Source: Pleionea mediterranea (GTDB lineage: Bacteria; Pseudomonadota; Gammaproteobacteria; Enterobacterales; Kangiellaceae). Taken from it: 64,000 bases of DNA. Both the position numbers and the translations under genes were made by a program. The DNA is taken from positions 35,954 through 99,953 of the forward strand of contig NZ_QGGU01000013.1 of assembly GCF_003148745.1 (NCBI RefSeq), given 5' to 3'. Below the pieces are notes generated by a model. It made no database searches. It worked only from the letters and a program-made list of their open reading frames with translations, and was not told where the DNA came from. Below, one piece after another: positions 8,584 to 17,345 of this stretch (position 1 is its first letter; each line of letters begins with the position of its first letter).

Positions 8584-9621
8584 TTATTTGTTGATGGTTT
8601 GCTGACTGCGTGACTTTAAAATCACAAAGAAAAACAAGCTGCCTACGGCCGAGGTCACCACACCCACCGGCAGTACCTGATGTTCCAGCAACGAACGGGC
8701 GATCACATCCACCCAGATCATAAAGGTGCTGCCCAGCAGCAGACACATCACTAAAATGCGATGAATTTGCGCGCCAACAATGAAGCGACAAATATGCGGG
8801 ATCATTAAACCCACAAAACCTATGCCGCCCACATGGGCAACTAATACCGCAGTAATGGCGGAGCAGATAATTAACATTCCGAGTCGCAAACGGCTGACCG
8901 GTACGCCCAGTGTATGGGCGCTCTCGTCACCGGCCTGTATCGCCGATACCCAGCGGCGAAAAATAATAAACAACAACAAACCAAACGCGACCATGGTGTA
9001 GGGCATCCAGAGTTCTTGCCACTGGCTGTTGGAAAAGCTGCCCATCATCCAGAACAACAAGGTGGCGGCAATTTCAGGAGATGAGTAATACAGGATCAAA
9101 CTGGTAAAGGCGCTGAGCATAAAGGACACGGCAACCCCGGCGAGCAGTAATCGCTCCACATGAGACGCCGAGCGCCCGGCGAGTGTCAGCATTAGCGCAA
9201 CGGAAATTGCGCCGCCCACCAGTGCGCCAAACGTTATCGAGATCACCGCCGCCGGTAATAACGCCATCACAGTAACCGCACCGAGTGCAGAGCCAGAGGA
9301 AATACCAAACAGGTAAGGATCGGCCAATGGATTACGGGTCACACTTTGCAGCATCGCACCTGTAATGGATAATCCGGCGCCGGTAATCAGTGCCATTAAT
9401 ACCCGCGGTAAACGGATGTCCCAGACAATCTTTTGTTCAATGCTGTTGATATCGCAACTGCTTTGGCAAAACAGTGCGCTTACTACCTGACTCAAAGATA
9501 AATCGACACTGCCAATGGATACCGCGTAGGCCACAGTAAAGATCAATAACAGGATGCTGCTGATAATCAGTATTGGGTAAGGTAGCGTAAATCCCTGTTG
9601 GGCTGGCTGCTGCGTACTCAT
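8584..9621 (-). CDS. btuC: Cobalamin ABC transporter permease BtuC
   Basis: Inner-membrane permease of the FecCD/BtuC family with about ten hydrophobic helices. Family hallmarks are visible: DIRLPRVLMALITGAGLSITGAMLQ, NPLADPYLFGISSGSALGA, and GGIGFVGLMIPHICRF near the C-terminus, which forms the coupling region to the ATPase. The length of 345 aa is normal. It overlaps btuD by 4 bp and precedes cobT by 24 bp. The genomic context identifies the substrate as cobalamin; sequence alone would also allow iron chelates. Confidence 0.9.
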   Translation of the reverse strand: MSTQQPAQQGFTLPYPILIISSILLLIFTVAYAVSIGSVDLSLSQVVSALFCQSSCDINSIEQKIVWDIRLPRVLMALITGAGLSITGAMLQSVTRNPLADPYLFGISSGSALGAVTVMALLPAAVISITFGALVGGAISVALMLTLAGRSASHVERLLLAGVAVSFMLSAFTSLILYYSSPEIAATLLFWMMGSFSNSQWQELWMPYTMVAFGLLLFIIFRRWVSAIQAGDESAHTLGVPVSRLRLGMLIICSAITAVLVAHVGGIGFVGLMIPHICRFIVGAQIHRILVMCLLLGSTFMIWVDVIARSLLEHQVLPVGVVTSAVGSLFFFVILKSRSQQTINK

Positions 9622-10478
9622 GATGACCGCTCCGGATCAGACGGGCGGTTTGAATTGCTAGCGTTGTCCAGATCAAACGAACTGTCTAAATCAAAGGAAC
9701 TGTCCAAGTCAAAAGTAATGCGCGGGCCATTATGAAACGGGTGTGGGTCAATTTCCGCTTTAACGCCAAACACCTGCTCAAGATTGGTCTGGGTCAGCAC
9801 CGATTGATAATCGCCATTGGCGACAATGCTGCCGTTGTTCATCAGAATAAAACGATCACAAAAACTGGCGGCTAGATTTAAATCGTGAATGCTAACCAGC
9901 ACGGTAATGCCAAGACTTTTAGCCAGTGCCAGTACTTCAAGCTGGTGGCGAATATCCAGATGATTGGTGGGCTCATCCATCAGCAATACTTTGGGTTGTT
10001 GAACAATTGCGCGAGCAATCATGGCGCGTTGTTTTTCACCGCCCGACAGAGAATTAAAATGTTGCTGCAGCTTGTCGGCCAAATCCACCTGAGCGGCGGC
10101 ATTGGCGATGCGTTGACGATCCTGCTGATTATCAAATGACAGCAAACGTTTATGAGGCGTTAAGCCCATGCTAATCACTTCGTAAACACTCAGCTCAAAT
10201 TGACTCAGTGGTTCTTGCAATACTACGGCAATTTGCTGTGCCAAAGCCTGACGGGAATAGTGTTCCAGCGGTTGCTGCATAAAACGCAACTGGCCAGAAT
10301 AATTGGTGATTTTGCGGTACAGACAACGCAGTAAAGAAGATTTTCCGGCACCATTGGGCCCAATCAAGCCGACAAACTCGCCCTGTTCCACGCGAAAGCT
10401 TAATTGCTGCAAAATAAATTTATCGGATGCCTGCCAGCTGAGTTCTTCAGCTTCAAACACCGGAAATGATAACGCCAC
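9618..10478 (-). CDS. btuD: Cobalamin ABC transporter ATPase BtuD
   Basis: ATP-binding subunit of the BtuCD importer. Walker A GPNGAGKSS, signature LSGGEKQR, Walker B VLLMDEPTNHLD and the H-loop VSIHDLNLAA are all present. A C-terminal tail holds a hexapeptide tandem repeat (DSSFDL) that the family does not need. The start is a GTG with only a weak GGGA upstream. The GGGA lies inside a small CCGA/TCGG hairpin, which could restrict translation. It is the first gene after the cobalamin riboswitch, so it is the direct target of B12 repression. Confidence 0.9.
   Translation of the reverse strand: MALSFPVFEAEELSWQASDKFILQQLSFRVEQGEFVGLIGPNGAGKSSLLRCLYRKITNYSGQLRFMQQPLEHYSRQALAQQIAVVLQEPLSQFELSVYEVISMGLTPHKRLLSFDNQQDRQRIANAAAQVDLADKLQQHFNSLSGGEKQRAMIARAIVQQPKVLLMDEPTNHLDIRHQLEVLALAKSLGITVLVSIHDLNLAASFCDRFILMNNGSIVANGDYQSVLTQTNLEQVFGVKAEIDPHPFHNGPRITFDLDSSFDLDSSFDLDNASNSNRPSDPERSS
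9663..9714 (-). repeat. 18-bp tandem repeat in the btuD 3' end
   Basis: Two complete 18-bp units (9673-9690 and 9691-9708) with partial copies on both sides encode FDLDSS repeats in the C-terminal tail of the ATPase. They lie outside the conserved ABC core. Confidence 0.8.
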
Positions 10479-10627
10479 GTTTAATCCCGACCGTCGGTTT
10501 AATCACATCAGACTTGCAAGCATGGGTCGAAAAGCAGGGGAGGGAGGATCTGGTCGCCAATTGGAGTTGGTTCACAGCACCACCGAGTAACCCGCTCGGA
10601 CAATACTTACACAAGACTGTACACAGT

Positions 10628-10785
10628 CTTTCCGGCAGGTCTCCTGGCTGGTAGAGGTATCCTCCAGAGCCCTTCCCAAAAGCCGAAGCCTTCAGTGGGA
10701 CTATCTTTCGCTCTACTTACAGTTGCGGGTACAGCCTCGGCATTGAACCGAGTTCCCTATTAAGTGCTGCGCACACCGAAAAAAG
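10628..10785 (-). promoter_or_regulatory. Cobalamin riboswitch upstream of the btu/cob operon
   Basis: On the minus strand the blocks appear in the canonical order: GGGAA, a GCCGAGGCTG segment, CCCGCAACTGTAAG, a CCACTG motif, GGGAAGG, and AGCCAGGAGACCTGCC at the 3' end (about 10634-10649). Just after it is a perfect 8-bp hairpin (AAGACTGT/ACAGTCTT) and then a CCGAG/CTCGG hairpin, which may be parts of the expression platform. The leader from here to the btuD GTG is about 150 nt. Cobalamin binding would reduce expression of all nine downstream genes. Confidence 0.95.
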
Positions 10786-10792
10786 TGCGGCG

Positions 10793-10801
10793 AGTATAAC
10801 A
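10793..10801 (-). promoter_or_regulatory. Extended -10 promoter element for the btu/cob operon
   Basis: The minus-strand sequence TGTTATACT matches an extended -10 element (TGn plus TATACT). It would start transcription just at the 5' edge of the riboswitch. No good -35 hexamer is seen, which is common with extended -10 promoters. Confidence 0.5.
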
Positions 10802-11036
10802 CATACGGTATTTGGCTAGCATATGAAAATTGAATTAAGCGGTCGTGGAATAGTGTATTCGGGTAAAACCTAAAAATTGATAAAACAGAGCTCAATAAAC
10901 TTTATTAATACCATTGCTGACAAAAAAGTGCTCTATGTACATCAAAAATAAGCTAACCAGTTGAGTTAACGGTGACTTTACGGTTCAATGGGTTTTTTTT
11001 CAGGGTAACTAAAAGCCAGCGTTCAGATAACAACTT

Positions 11037-11393
11037 ATGATGCGTAAATCGATAGTAATTATTAGCACATTTTTAGCAATGTTCGTTTTTGGTATGGTTG
11101 CTTACCATTATTTATCCCCGAAAGTAGTGGTAGAAAATAAATCAGAAACGACTTATAAAGAATTAATAATTACCTTACCTAAAAGTGGATTATCATTTGG
11201 TCCAATTTTGCCAGGTGAGTCGAGTACTATTTATTATTCTCCTCAGGGAGAAAGCGGCGAATTGAAGTATCGGCTGATATTTGAAAATAATACTGTTGCC
11301 AAAGGAGTGATACCATATAGTAAGCGTATTGAATGGGGAAGAAAAGTAAAGTTTGTCATCAAACAAAGTCATAATGTGACTGTTACAAACTAA
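11037..11393 (+). CDS. Small single-span membrane-anchored protein, unknown function
   Basis: 118 aa. Residues 1-26 form one hydrophobic segment after a short basic start (MMRKS), giving either an uncleaved signal anchor or a signal peptide. The rest is a beta-rich soluble part with phrases such as LPKSGLSFGPILPGESSTIYYSP, reminiscent of small immunoglobulin-like periplasmic domains. I do not recognise a family. It stands alone, divergent from the cobalamin operon, at the edge of the AT-rich accessory stretch. A 9-bp hairpin with ATGTTTTAT arms (11491-11517) lies downstream and could be a weak terminator. Confidence 0.65.
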   Translation: MMRKSIVIISTFLAMFVFGMVAYHYLSPKVVVENKSETTYKELIITLPKSGLSFGPILPGESSTIYYSPQGESGELKYRLIFENNTVAKGVIPYSKRIEWGRKVKFVIKQSHNVTVTN

Positions 11394-11552
11394 TCAATAT
11401 AAAGGAACCTCACACCTTCTAAAGTAAAAGAAAGTTATTAACCCCAAACGTTAAATGGAGTCGTTAAGTATTTTTTGTTAAACACTTAAGATGTTTTATT
11501 TCTATAAGATAAAACATTTCCAATTACAACTAAAAATGAAAAAAAGTTAACA

Positions 11553-12179
11553 ATGATAAAAACAATAATCATATTGATCGCGATGGGATGCTTATTAGGA
11601 TGCTCACAACAAAAGCTAACGATATTTTACGATGAAAGCTACAGCAGTACTGCTCATACCGTTCAACAACAATTAAAGAAACAACAAAATAACTTAGAAA
11701 TCGAGATTAAACTGGTCGATTTTTATCATGATTTTCGATTAGTCACCTTAATTCATGGTGCAAATGTAAATTGGCAACCGGTTGCTGATACCGTCCATCA
11801 ATTAACCGGACTATATCCGGGTATCTATCCTGCAGCCATCGGAAAACATTTTTATCACTCAGGTCAAATGGGACTTTATCTGGTGAGTTCTTTTAAAACA
11901 GAAAGGCTATACAGTTGTTTGGCCAATAACGCTTTTTTTGAAATAACCGGCAAGCCAGGCTCATCCGTAATGGAGGTCACTTTGTTTGGTGATCAAGAGT
12001 CTGATGATAAAGTCATTAAGGTTTCTAATGTAAAAGTTCTTGATGGTGTGATTACCTATCACCATGCCGATATTGGAGATGTTTCACTGTATCCCAAAGG
12101 CAAGCATTTCAAATTAAAGTCGAAAGATTTTCGCTGCAATTTTAATATGCGAAATTTACCAGTTTTAAATGCAAGCTAA
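11553..12179 (+). CDS. Hypothetical lipoprotein
   Basis: 208 aa. The N-terminus MIKTIIILIAMGCLLGCS has a clear lipobox (LLGC) and the +2 Ser expected for outer-membrane sorting. The mature part contains two later cysteines and no family I recognise. The first half of the mature part (residues about 22-60) reads like an alpha/beta fold. There is no neighbour close enough to form an operon. The base composition is AT-rich, like the adjacent genes. Confidence 0.65.
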   Translation: MIKTIIILIAMGCLLGCSQQKLTIFYDESYSSTAHTVQQQLKKQQNNLEIEIKLVDFYHDFRLVTLIHGANVNWQPVADTVHQLTGLYPGIYPAAIGKHFYHSGQMGLYLVSSFKTERLYSCLANNAFFEITGKPGSSVMEVTLFGDQESDDKVIKVSNVKVLDGVITYHHADIGDVSLYPKGKHFKLKSKDFRCNFNMRNLPVLNAS

Positions 12180-12460
12180 ACGGAAAACACGAGCCAAAAT
12201 AATAGTACGACAATAGGTACTAAGATAGCCGTAACTAGCAATAACCATCATAGTCAGTAGTCGTTAACTTATTGACTATACAGTACTTAGTTTGAGACTA
12301 AGTAGGTACCTCATTTTAATAGCGTCTCAATTAAAAGTGTTTTCAAAAACATGTAATTAATAAACTTTATTTACTGGGTGTGGGTGTTATTCTTAATATC
12401 ATGATTAAACGCTACTGATTAACGGCATGTGGCTTGTTTCAATACTCTAGGGAGTTTGTC

Positions 12461-14686
12461 ATGCGAAAGCACTTAACTTATTGTTTTTTAATAATATCTT
12501 TATTATCACTTAGCTGGTCGTCGTCAACCCATGCCGAGCGTATAGTAACAATGGATGCCTTACCAACGGAGCAGAAGCCAGTAAGTGTCCGGTATAAAAG
12601 CCTGGTCAATGACGCCCCCGTTTATAGATTACCTAAACTTAATATAAACGCTCTAAATAAAGCAGCAAGCGCTAAAAAGCCGGGTACTGGTCCGTTTGAG
12701 TTTGCGAAACCCGTCGCGTTTAAATCGTCTATTGTGGACAAAGGCGTATGGAGTGAGGTAGGTGATACAGCCGTATGGCAATTAACGCTACAGTCCATTA
12801 ATGCAAAGTCGCTTAATGTCGGTTTTGACAATGTCTTTTTACCTCAAGGTGCCGTTATATATCTCAGCAGTGGCGATATGAAGCAGGTGGTTCGGTTTGA
12901 TGATTCTTATAATAAAGAGCATGGCCAAATATGGACACCGGTATTTAACCATCAGAAACTTAATATCGAAGTAAATGTGCCGCGTTCATTGAAACAACAC
13001 ACGCGATTCAATATTAAATCGGTTAATCAGGGATTCAGAGATTTTAATGCAAACGCTGATCTTAAATCGGGTGACTGTAATATTAATGTTGTGTGTCCAC
13101 AGGGTGACAACTGGCGTGATGAAATTCGTTCTGTTGCTCGGTTTGTAATTAATGGCAGCGGACTTTGTACCGGAACTTTGATTAATAGTGCTGTGAATTC
13201 AAGCAGACCTTATTTTATAACAGCCGATCATTGTGGTATTACTCAAGGTACAGCACCATCGCTAGTGTTCTACTGGAATTTTGAAGCGTCGCAATGCGAT
13301 ATGAATACCAACGAAGCTGATGGTCAGTTAGAAGAATTTCAATCGGGATCTTCATTCCGTGCCGCATGGGGAGGTTCAGACTTTGCTTTGGTTGAGTTGG
13401 ATGAAAAACCAGACAATAGTTTTCAAACACACTGGGCCGGTTGGGATATTTCCGAAAGTGCGCCAAATTCTGCGGTTGCCATCCATCATCCTTCCGGTCA
13501 TGAAAAGCGAATCAGTTTTGAAAACGACAGTTTAACCATCACTCAATACGGCAGTAGTGCGAGTAACGCAAATGGAACACATTTACGTGTGGGCGCCTGG
13601 GATGAAGGTACAACGGAGCCAGGTTCATCTGGTTCGGCAATCTGGAATGCAGACAAGCGTATGGTGGGAACACTAACAGGTGGCGGAGCATCTTGTGATG
13701 CTCCCGATGAAGCCGACTGGTATGGGCGTATGGCCGTTCATTGGTTGGGTAACAATACTGCAGCAACTCAATTAAAAGTTTGGTTAGACCCAAACGATAC
13801 AGGGGTGACAAGTGTTGATGGATTCGATGGGTGTAATGCGCCAACAGCGCAAGTAACACTGGATGCGGCTACCCTTGAGCTTGGTGGAACTTTGAATGCA
13901 AGTGTCACCGCGTCGGGTGGTTCTGACAGTAATTACAACTTTAGTTGGGATTTCAATAATGACGGTGTCGAAGATGCAGCCGGAGAAAATGCTTCATTTG
14001 TTTATGATTATTTCTATCAGGGCAATGTTACTGCAGTAGTAAGTGATAGCACAAACTGTGCAGTCAGCGTAAGTTCGTCTATTGTTGTCACTAACTCTGG
14101 TGACGAAGTTTTTACGGCAAACGGTGAGATACCTGAAGGTTGGGAATCATCGGCTTCATCGAATGCGCCTTGGCAGATTAACTCAGACGAGACTTATGAA
14201 GGATCTGTATCTCTAAAGTCAGGCACAATTAACGATGAACAAACATCAGCTATTCAAACGACTTATGATTTTGATCAATCATCTGGCAATTTCATATCTT
14301 TTGCCGTGAAAACATCGAGCGAGCAAGGATTCGATTTCTTTAAGTTCTATATTGATAATCAAGAAATGTTATCAGTATCCGGAAATTCAGATTGGCAAAC
14401 ATATCGGTTTGATCTAGAACCAGGCATTCATGAGCTTCGCTGGAGTTACGAAAAAGATGAAAGTGTTTCGGAAGGATCCGATACAGCTTGGATAGACGCT
14501 GTAACCGGAATTACACTTGAAGCTGGAAGTGGCGGCGGTAATGATGGTGGAGACAATGGAGGAAATGATGATTCTGGCGATGGTGATAGGCTTAATGATA
14601 GTGGTGGCGGTACTATATACTGGGTTCTTTTATTGCTTATTTCGTCATTGTTCATTAAGCAATTATATCGTCAAAAAGGAGTATAG
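12461..14686 (+). CDS. Secreted trypsin-like serine protease with PKD-like domain and GlyGly-CTERM anchor
   Basis: Extracellular endopeptidase of the S1 lysyl-endopeptidase type. I start it at the ATG at 12461 with GGAG upstream; a TTG at 12434 would add nine residues. After a signal peptide and a long propeptide, the triad is His257 (ITADHCG), Asp307 (GGSDFALVEL) and Ser390 (GSSGS). A PKD-like segment with SWDFNNDGVEDA follows, then a beta-sandwich-like region. The C-terminus has a Gly/Asp-rich linker, GGGTIYWVLLLLISS and basic residues, the GlyGly-CTERM signal processed by rhombosortase after type II secretion. A neighbouring lipoprotein gene begins 4 bp later. An 8-bp inverted repeat (12284-12304) lies upstream. 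Confidence 0.9.
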   Translation: MRKHLTYCFLIISLLSLSWSSSTHAERIVTMDALPTEQKPVSVRYKSLVNDAPVYRLPKLNINALNKAASAKKPGTGPFEFAKPVAFKSSIVDKGVWSEVGDTAVWQLTLQSINAKSLNVGFDNVFLPQGAVIYLSSGDMKQVVRFDDSYNKEHGQIWTPVFNHQKLNIEVNVPRSLKQHTRFNIKSVNQGFRDFNANADLKSGDCNINVVCPQGDNWRDEIRSVARFVINGSGLCTGTLINSAVNSSRPYFITADHCGITQGTAPSLVFYWNFEASQCDMNTNEADGQLEEFQSGSSFRAAWGGSDFALVELDEKPDNSFQTHWAGWDISESAPNSAVAIHHPSGHEKRISFENDSLTITQYGSSASNANGTHLRVGAWDEGTTEPGSSGSAIWNADKRMVGTLTGGGASCDAPDEADWYGRMAVHWLGNNTAATQLKVWLDPNDTGVTSVDGFDGCNAPTAQVTLDAATLELGGTLNASVTASGGSDSNYNFSWDFNNDGVEDAAGENASFVYDYFYQGNVTAVVSDSTNCAVSVSSSIVVTNSGDEVFTANGEIPEGWESSASSNAPWQINSDETYEGSVSLKSGTINDEQTSAIQTTYDFDQSSGNFISFAVKTSSEQGFDFFKFYIDNQEMLSVSGNSDWQTYRFDLEPGIHELRWSYEKDESVSEGSDTAWIDAVTGITLEAGSGGGNDGGDNGGNDDSGDGDRLNDSGGGTIYWVLLLLISSLFIKQLYRQKGV

Positions 14687-14689
14687 TTT

Positions 14690-15073
14690 ATGAAGTATTT
14701 AATGAAGCTATGCGTTATTGTATGTTCAGTATTTTGTTTAATGGCATGCAAACCTTCGATCTCAAATATAGAGAGTGGTGCAATGACTCAACCTACTCCT
14801 AAAATAGTGATTTATGATAAAAAGAAAAAGGTCAAAAGAGGTGTTGTTAGCGATCCAGAAGACGCTGAAAAAATCGTTAAAATGATTGAGCAGAGAGAAA
14901 AGGTATTGTTAAAACGTTTGCCTATTTTTAAATATGAAATTGAAATTGCCAATAAAGGTAAAAATATTATTTGGCTATTCTCAAAGGATGGTATTATTCA
15001 AAGAAAAGGCGCTAAGGGAAGTGAGCTCCATCAAATTAAAAAGCCAGAGTTGATCGCAAAATATATTAAATGA
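14690..15073 (+). CDS. Small hypothetical lipoprotein
   Basis: 127 aa, starting 4 bp after the protease stop with GGAG as ribosome site, so the two are probably co-transcribed. The N-terminus has a lipobox (CLMAC) with Lys at +2. The mature part is rich in Lys and has a helical middle (residues 60-80) and a short beta segment. I do not recognise the family. Proximity suggests it might assist or restrain the protease, which is inference only. Confidence 0.65.
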   Translation: MKYLMKLCVIVCSVFCLMACKPSISNIESGAMTQPTPKIVIYDKKKKVKRGVVSDPEDAEKIVKMIEQREKVLLKRLPIFKYEIEIANKGKNIIWLFSKDGIIQRKGAKGSELHQIKKPELIAKYIK

Positions 15074-15173
15074 TTTTTTATAACACGGAAGAAGTATTAA
15101 AGCCATTGAGTAATCAGTGGCTTTGTTTTTAAATATTAGTATTTTTAAATAGCTAAGGAATAGACGATTTATA

Positions 15174-15383
15174 ATGGAACTTAATAAATGTAAAAGTTGT
15201 GATAAGGAACTACCGCTGCACGTGGGTAAAGATCATACCCAATGTGTATTTTGTGGCACTATCAATAATACCGAATCCAAAACTACAAGAGTTAAAGTGT
15301 CTTCATCAGGAAAAAAGAAATCCGGCGGCGGTTCGGACGGTGGTATTTTCAGTGATGGTTCCTCCACATTGTTTGGTGATTAA
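15174..15383 (+). CDS. Small zinc-ribbon protein with Gly/Ser-rich tail
   Basis: 69 aa. Two CxxC knuckles, CKSC at residues 6-9 and CVFC near residues 24-27, form a probable zinc ribbon. The remainder is a basic, then Gly/Ser-rich tail (KKKSGGGSDGGIFSDG) ending in STLFGD. There is no signal peptide, so it is probably cytosolic. It precedes the DUF695, GspF-like and pilin genes on the same strand. The family is not recognised. Confidence 0.6.
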   Translation: MELNKCKSCDKELPLHVGKDHTQCVFCGTINNTESKTTRVKVSSSGKKKSGGGSDGGIFSDGSSTLFGD

Positions 15384-15406
15384 TAAAAATTGAAAACGGA
15401 TTAATA

Positions 15407-15910
15407 ATGAAAATATCGTTCAAATTTGTTCTAACGACCATTTTATTAATAGCAACAAGTATTAGTGCGCAAGAGAAGCTTGGGGTTATTGGTAAAACCT
15501 ACGAAGATGGTGCACCTGTAATTTTTAAATTCGTCAATGAGCTACCCTCGAAAGCTATCCGGGAAAAACTAACTTGGCTAACAGTGATATCCTGGAAGTA
15601 TGATGGCACCAGTAATAATGGAATGCCATTAGAGGAAGAGAATAAAAAAATGTTGATGCTGGAAGATACTATTCAAAAAGATATAGAAAAAGAAGGCATT
15701 TTGCGTCATGCGTATAGTCGAACAGGAAATAATCTAAAGGAGCTTGTGTATTACATACATGATCGAGAAGAGTTTATTCAGATGTTGAATCAGAGCTTAT
15801 CCAGTCATCCCCGTTATGCAATTGATATTGATTTTTACGAAGATAAAAAATGGGAAGACTTTAAAAAACTGCTTAATAATTTTTCTAAGGTAAACAATAA
15901 GCAGCAGTAA
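15407..15910 (+). CDS. Secreted DUF695-like protein
   Basis: 167 aa with a signal peptide (ATSISAQ). The mature protein resembles DUF695: EDGAPVIFKFVNEL, then a LTWLTVISWKYD strand, NGMPLEEENKKMLMLEDTI, and LVYYIHDREEF followed by a DFYEDKKWEDF segment. DUF695 has no known enzymatic role and is often fused to or near other domains of unknown function. It lies 24 bp after the zinc-ribbon gene. Confidence 0.7.
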   Translation: MKISFKFVLTTILLIATSISAQEKLGVIGKTYEDGAPVIFKFVNELPSKAIREKLTWLTVISWKYDGTSNNGMPLEEENKKMLMLEDTIQKDIEKEGILRHAYSRTGNNLKELVYYIHDREEFIQMLNQSLSSHPRYAIDIDFYEDKKWEDFKKLLNNFSKVNNKQQ

Positions 15911-15978
15911 GTTAAATGTTAAAGTTTTTTGAGTATTAAAATAAAACAATAAGTAGGTAGTTAAGTGCGGAGAAAATT

Positions 15979-16827
15979 ATGACATGGGACTTGTTTGGCT
16001 ATATATGTCGAAAATCCAGCGTTGATTGTAAAGACAATGAGCATATTAGAGAGTGCATTAAGCGGGTTAAGAATGAAAAAATATGTGAAGTGTATAGTGG
16101 TAATAAACCTATCAGAGGATTGCCAAAATTAATTATCAATAAAATAGAGCAGATAGAAGATCCATCCAAAGCTCGTAAAGTCATTGATATTTATAAAGAT
16201 CTAAGATTAAACAATAGTTTTGAAATCCCTAAAAGGTTTAAGCGGGTGTTTTCATATTTATTTGTAATATTTATAGTGTTTTGCAGTATTGCTGGTGTTT
16301 ATCATCTAAAGGTTTTGCCTTCTTTTATCGATGCATTTAAAAACTTCAACTTGGAATTACCCGAATCTATTTTACTTTATCAGCAGTACTGGATTTATTT
16401 TGTTCTAATAATCTTATTGTTATTTATATCAGCATTAATTATAGGACTTAAAATACGAAGTTTGCTTCAATTTACAGAAGATGTAGAGCGTGGAGTGTTA
16501 TTTAATTACTTACTATTTAAAAGAATTAAGACGTCATATTTACGTATAGTTGAAATAGCTCTTTTTCCACTGCAAGAAATAAGAGGTGTTGGTAATCAAA
16601 ATAAAAATTTAATCATCGATCATTTAAACTCAATTAAAAAAACCAAGCTGAATCTATCAGTCGAAATGAGTGCACTAATAGATATTGAGTTAAAAAGATT
16701 GTTAGATAATTGTGAAGCACAGATGAAAGTTGTTTCTGTTGTTATTGCTTCACTTATACTTGTGGCAATTTTTTGTTTCATTATAAGTGCTTATTCACCA
16801 ATGTTTATAATAGGAGATGTTATATGA
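15979..16827 (+). CDS. Divergent GspF/PilC-like inner-membrane protein
   Basis: 282 aa. The pattern [20 protein letters not shown], followed by a long hydrophobic pair, matches the first T2SF membrane module of GspF/PilC platform proteins. A final hydrophobic helix near the C-terminus, preceded by a helical EAQMKVV segment, also fits. Standard GspF has about 400 residues, so this one is short and poorly conserved. It is translationally coupled (ATGA) to a type IV pilin. No GspE/PilB ATPase, prepilin peptidase or secretin lies nearby, so it would need elements from elsewhere. Confidence 0.65.
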   Translation: MTWDLFGYICRKSSVDCKDNEHIRECIKRVKNEKICEVYSGNKPIRGLPKLIINKIEQIEDPSKARKVIDIYKDLRLNNSFEIPKRFKRVFSYLFVIFIVFCSIAGVYHLKVLPSFIDAFKNFNLELPESILLYQQYWIYFVLIILLLFISALIIGLKIRSLLQFTEDVERGVLFNYLLFKRIKTSYLRIVEIALFPLQEIRGVGNQNKNLIIDHLNSIKKTKLNLSVEMSALIDIELKRLLDNCEAQMKVVSVVIASLILVAIFCFIISAYSPMFIIGDVI

Positions 16828-17303
16828 AGCACATTAAAGGATTTACACTGATAGAGTTGATGGTTGTGGTTGCTATAATTGGAATTCTTGCTTCAATTTC
16901 ATTGCCAGCTTATCAGGACTATATTCAACGCAGTGAAGTTGTTGAGGCAATCAGTATGGCGGGTTCGATGAAAGAAAATGTCACAAACTACTATGCTGAT
17001 AAGTTGGAATTCCCAGAAGATAACGAAATGGCAGGACTACCGGCTTCAAATCTGTTAATTGGTAATCGTATTACTGGCGTGGTAATAGAAGCTGGAGCAA
17101 TTCATATCACAATGGGTAACAAGATAGCGGCACCGCTTAGGGGAAAAACACTATCATTTAGGCCTGCAGTTGTTACAGGCAGTCCTAAAAGTCCTATATC
17201 TTGGTTGTGTGGTTATGATAAACCTGTCGATGGAATGGAAGCGGTAGGTATAAATAAAACAGATTTAGAAAATAAGTTTTTACCTGCTGCATGTCGTGGT
17301 TAG
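16824..17303 (+). CDS. Type IV pilin (PilA-like)
   Basis: 159 aa. The class III leader MKHIKG is followed by [20 protein letters not shown], with Glu5 of the mature protein, the classical prepilin cleavage and assembly sequence. The C-terminus has a two-Cys loop (WLCGYDKP to LPAACRG), as in PilA major pilins. The start is the ATG at 16824 overlapping the GspF-like stop, with GGAG at 16813; the longer reading frame upstream is not needed. It is an orphan pilin, outside a full pil operon. Confidence 0.9.
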   Translation: MKHIKGFTLIELMVVVAIIGILASISLPAYQDYIQRSEVVEAISMAGSMKENVTNYYADKLEFPEDNEMAGLPASNLLIGNRITGVVIEAGAIHITMGNKIAAPLRGKTLSFRPAVVTGSPKSPISWLCGYDKPVDGMEAVGINKTDLENKFLPAACRG

Positions 17304-17345
17304 TTTGTCATTATGGGTTATTTAATAAAAAAATAGGAAAGTACA

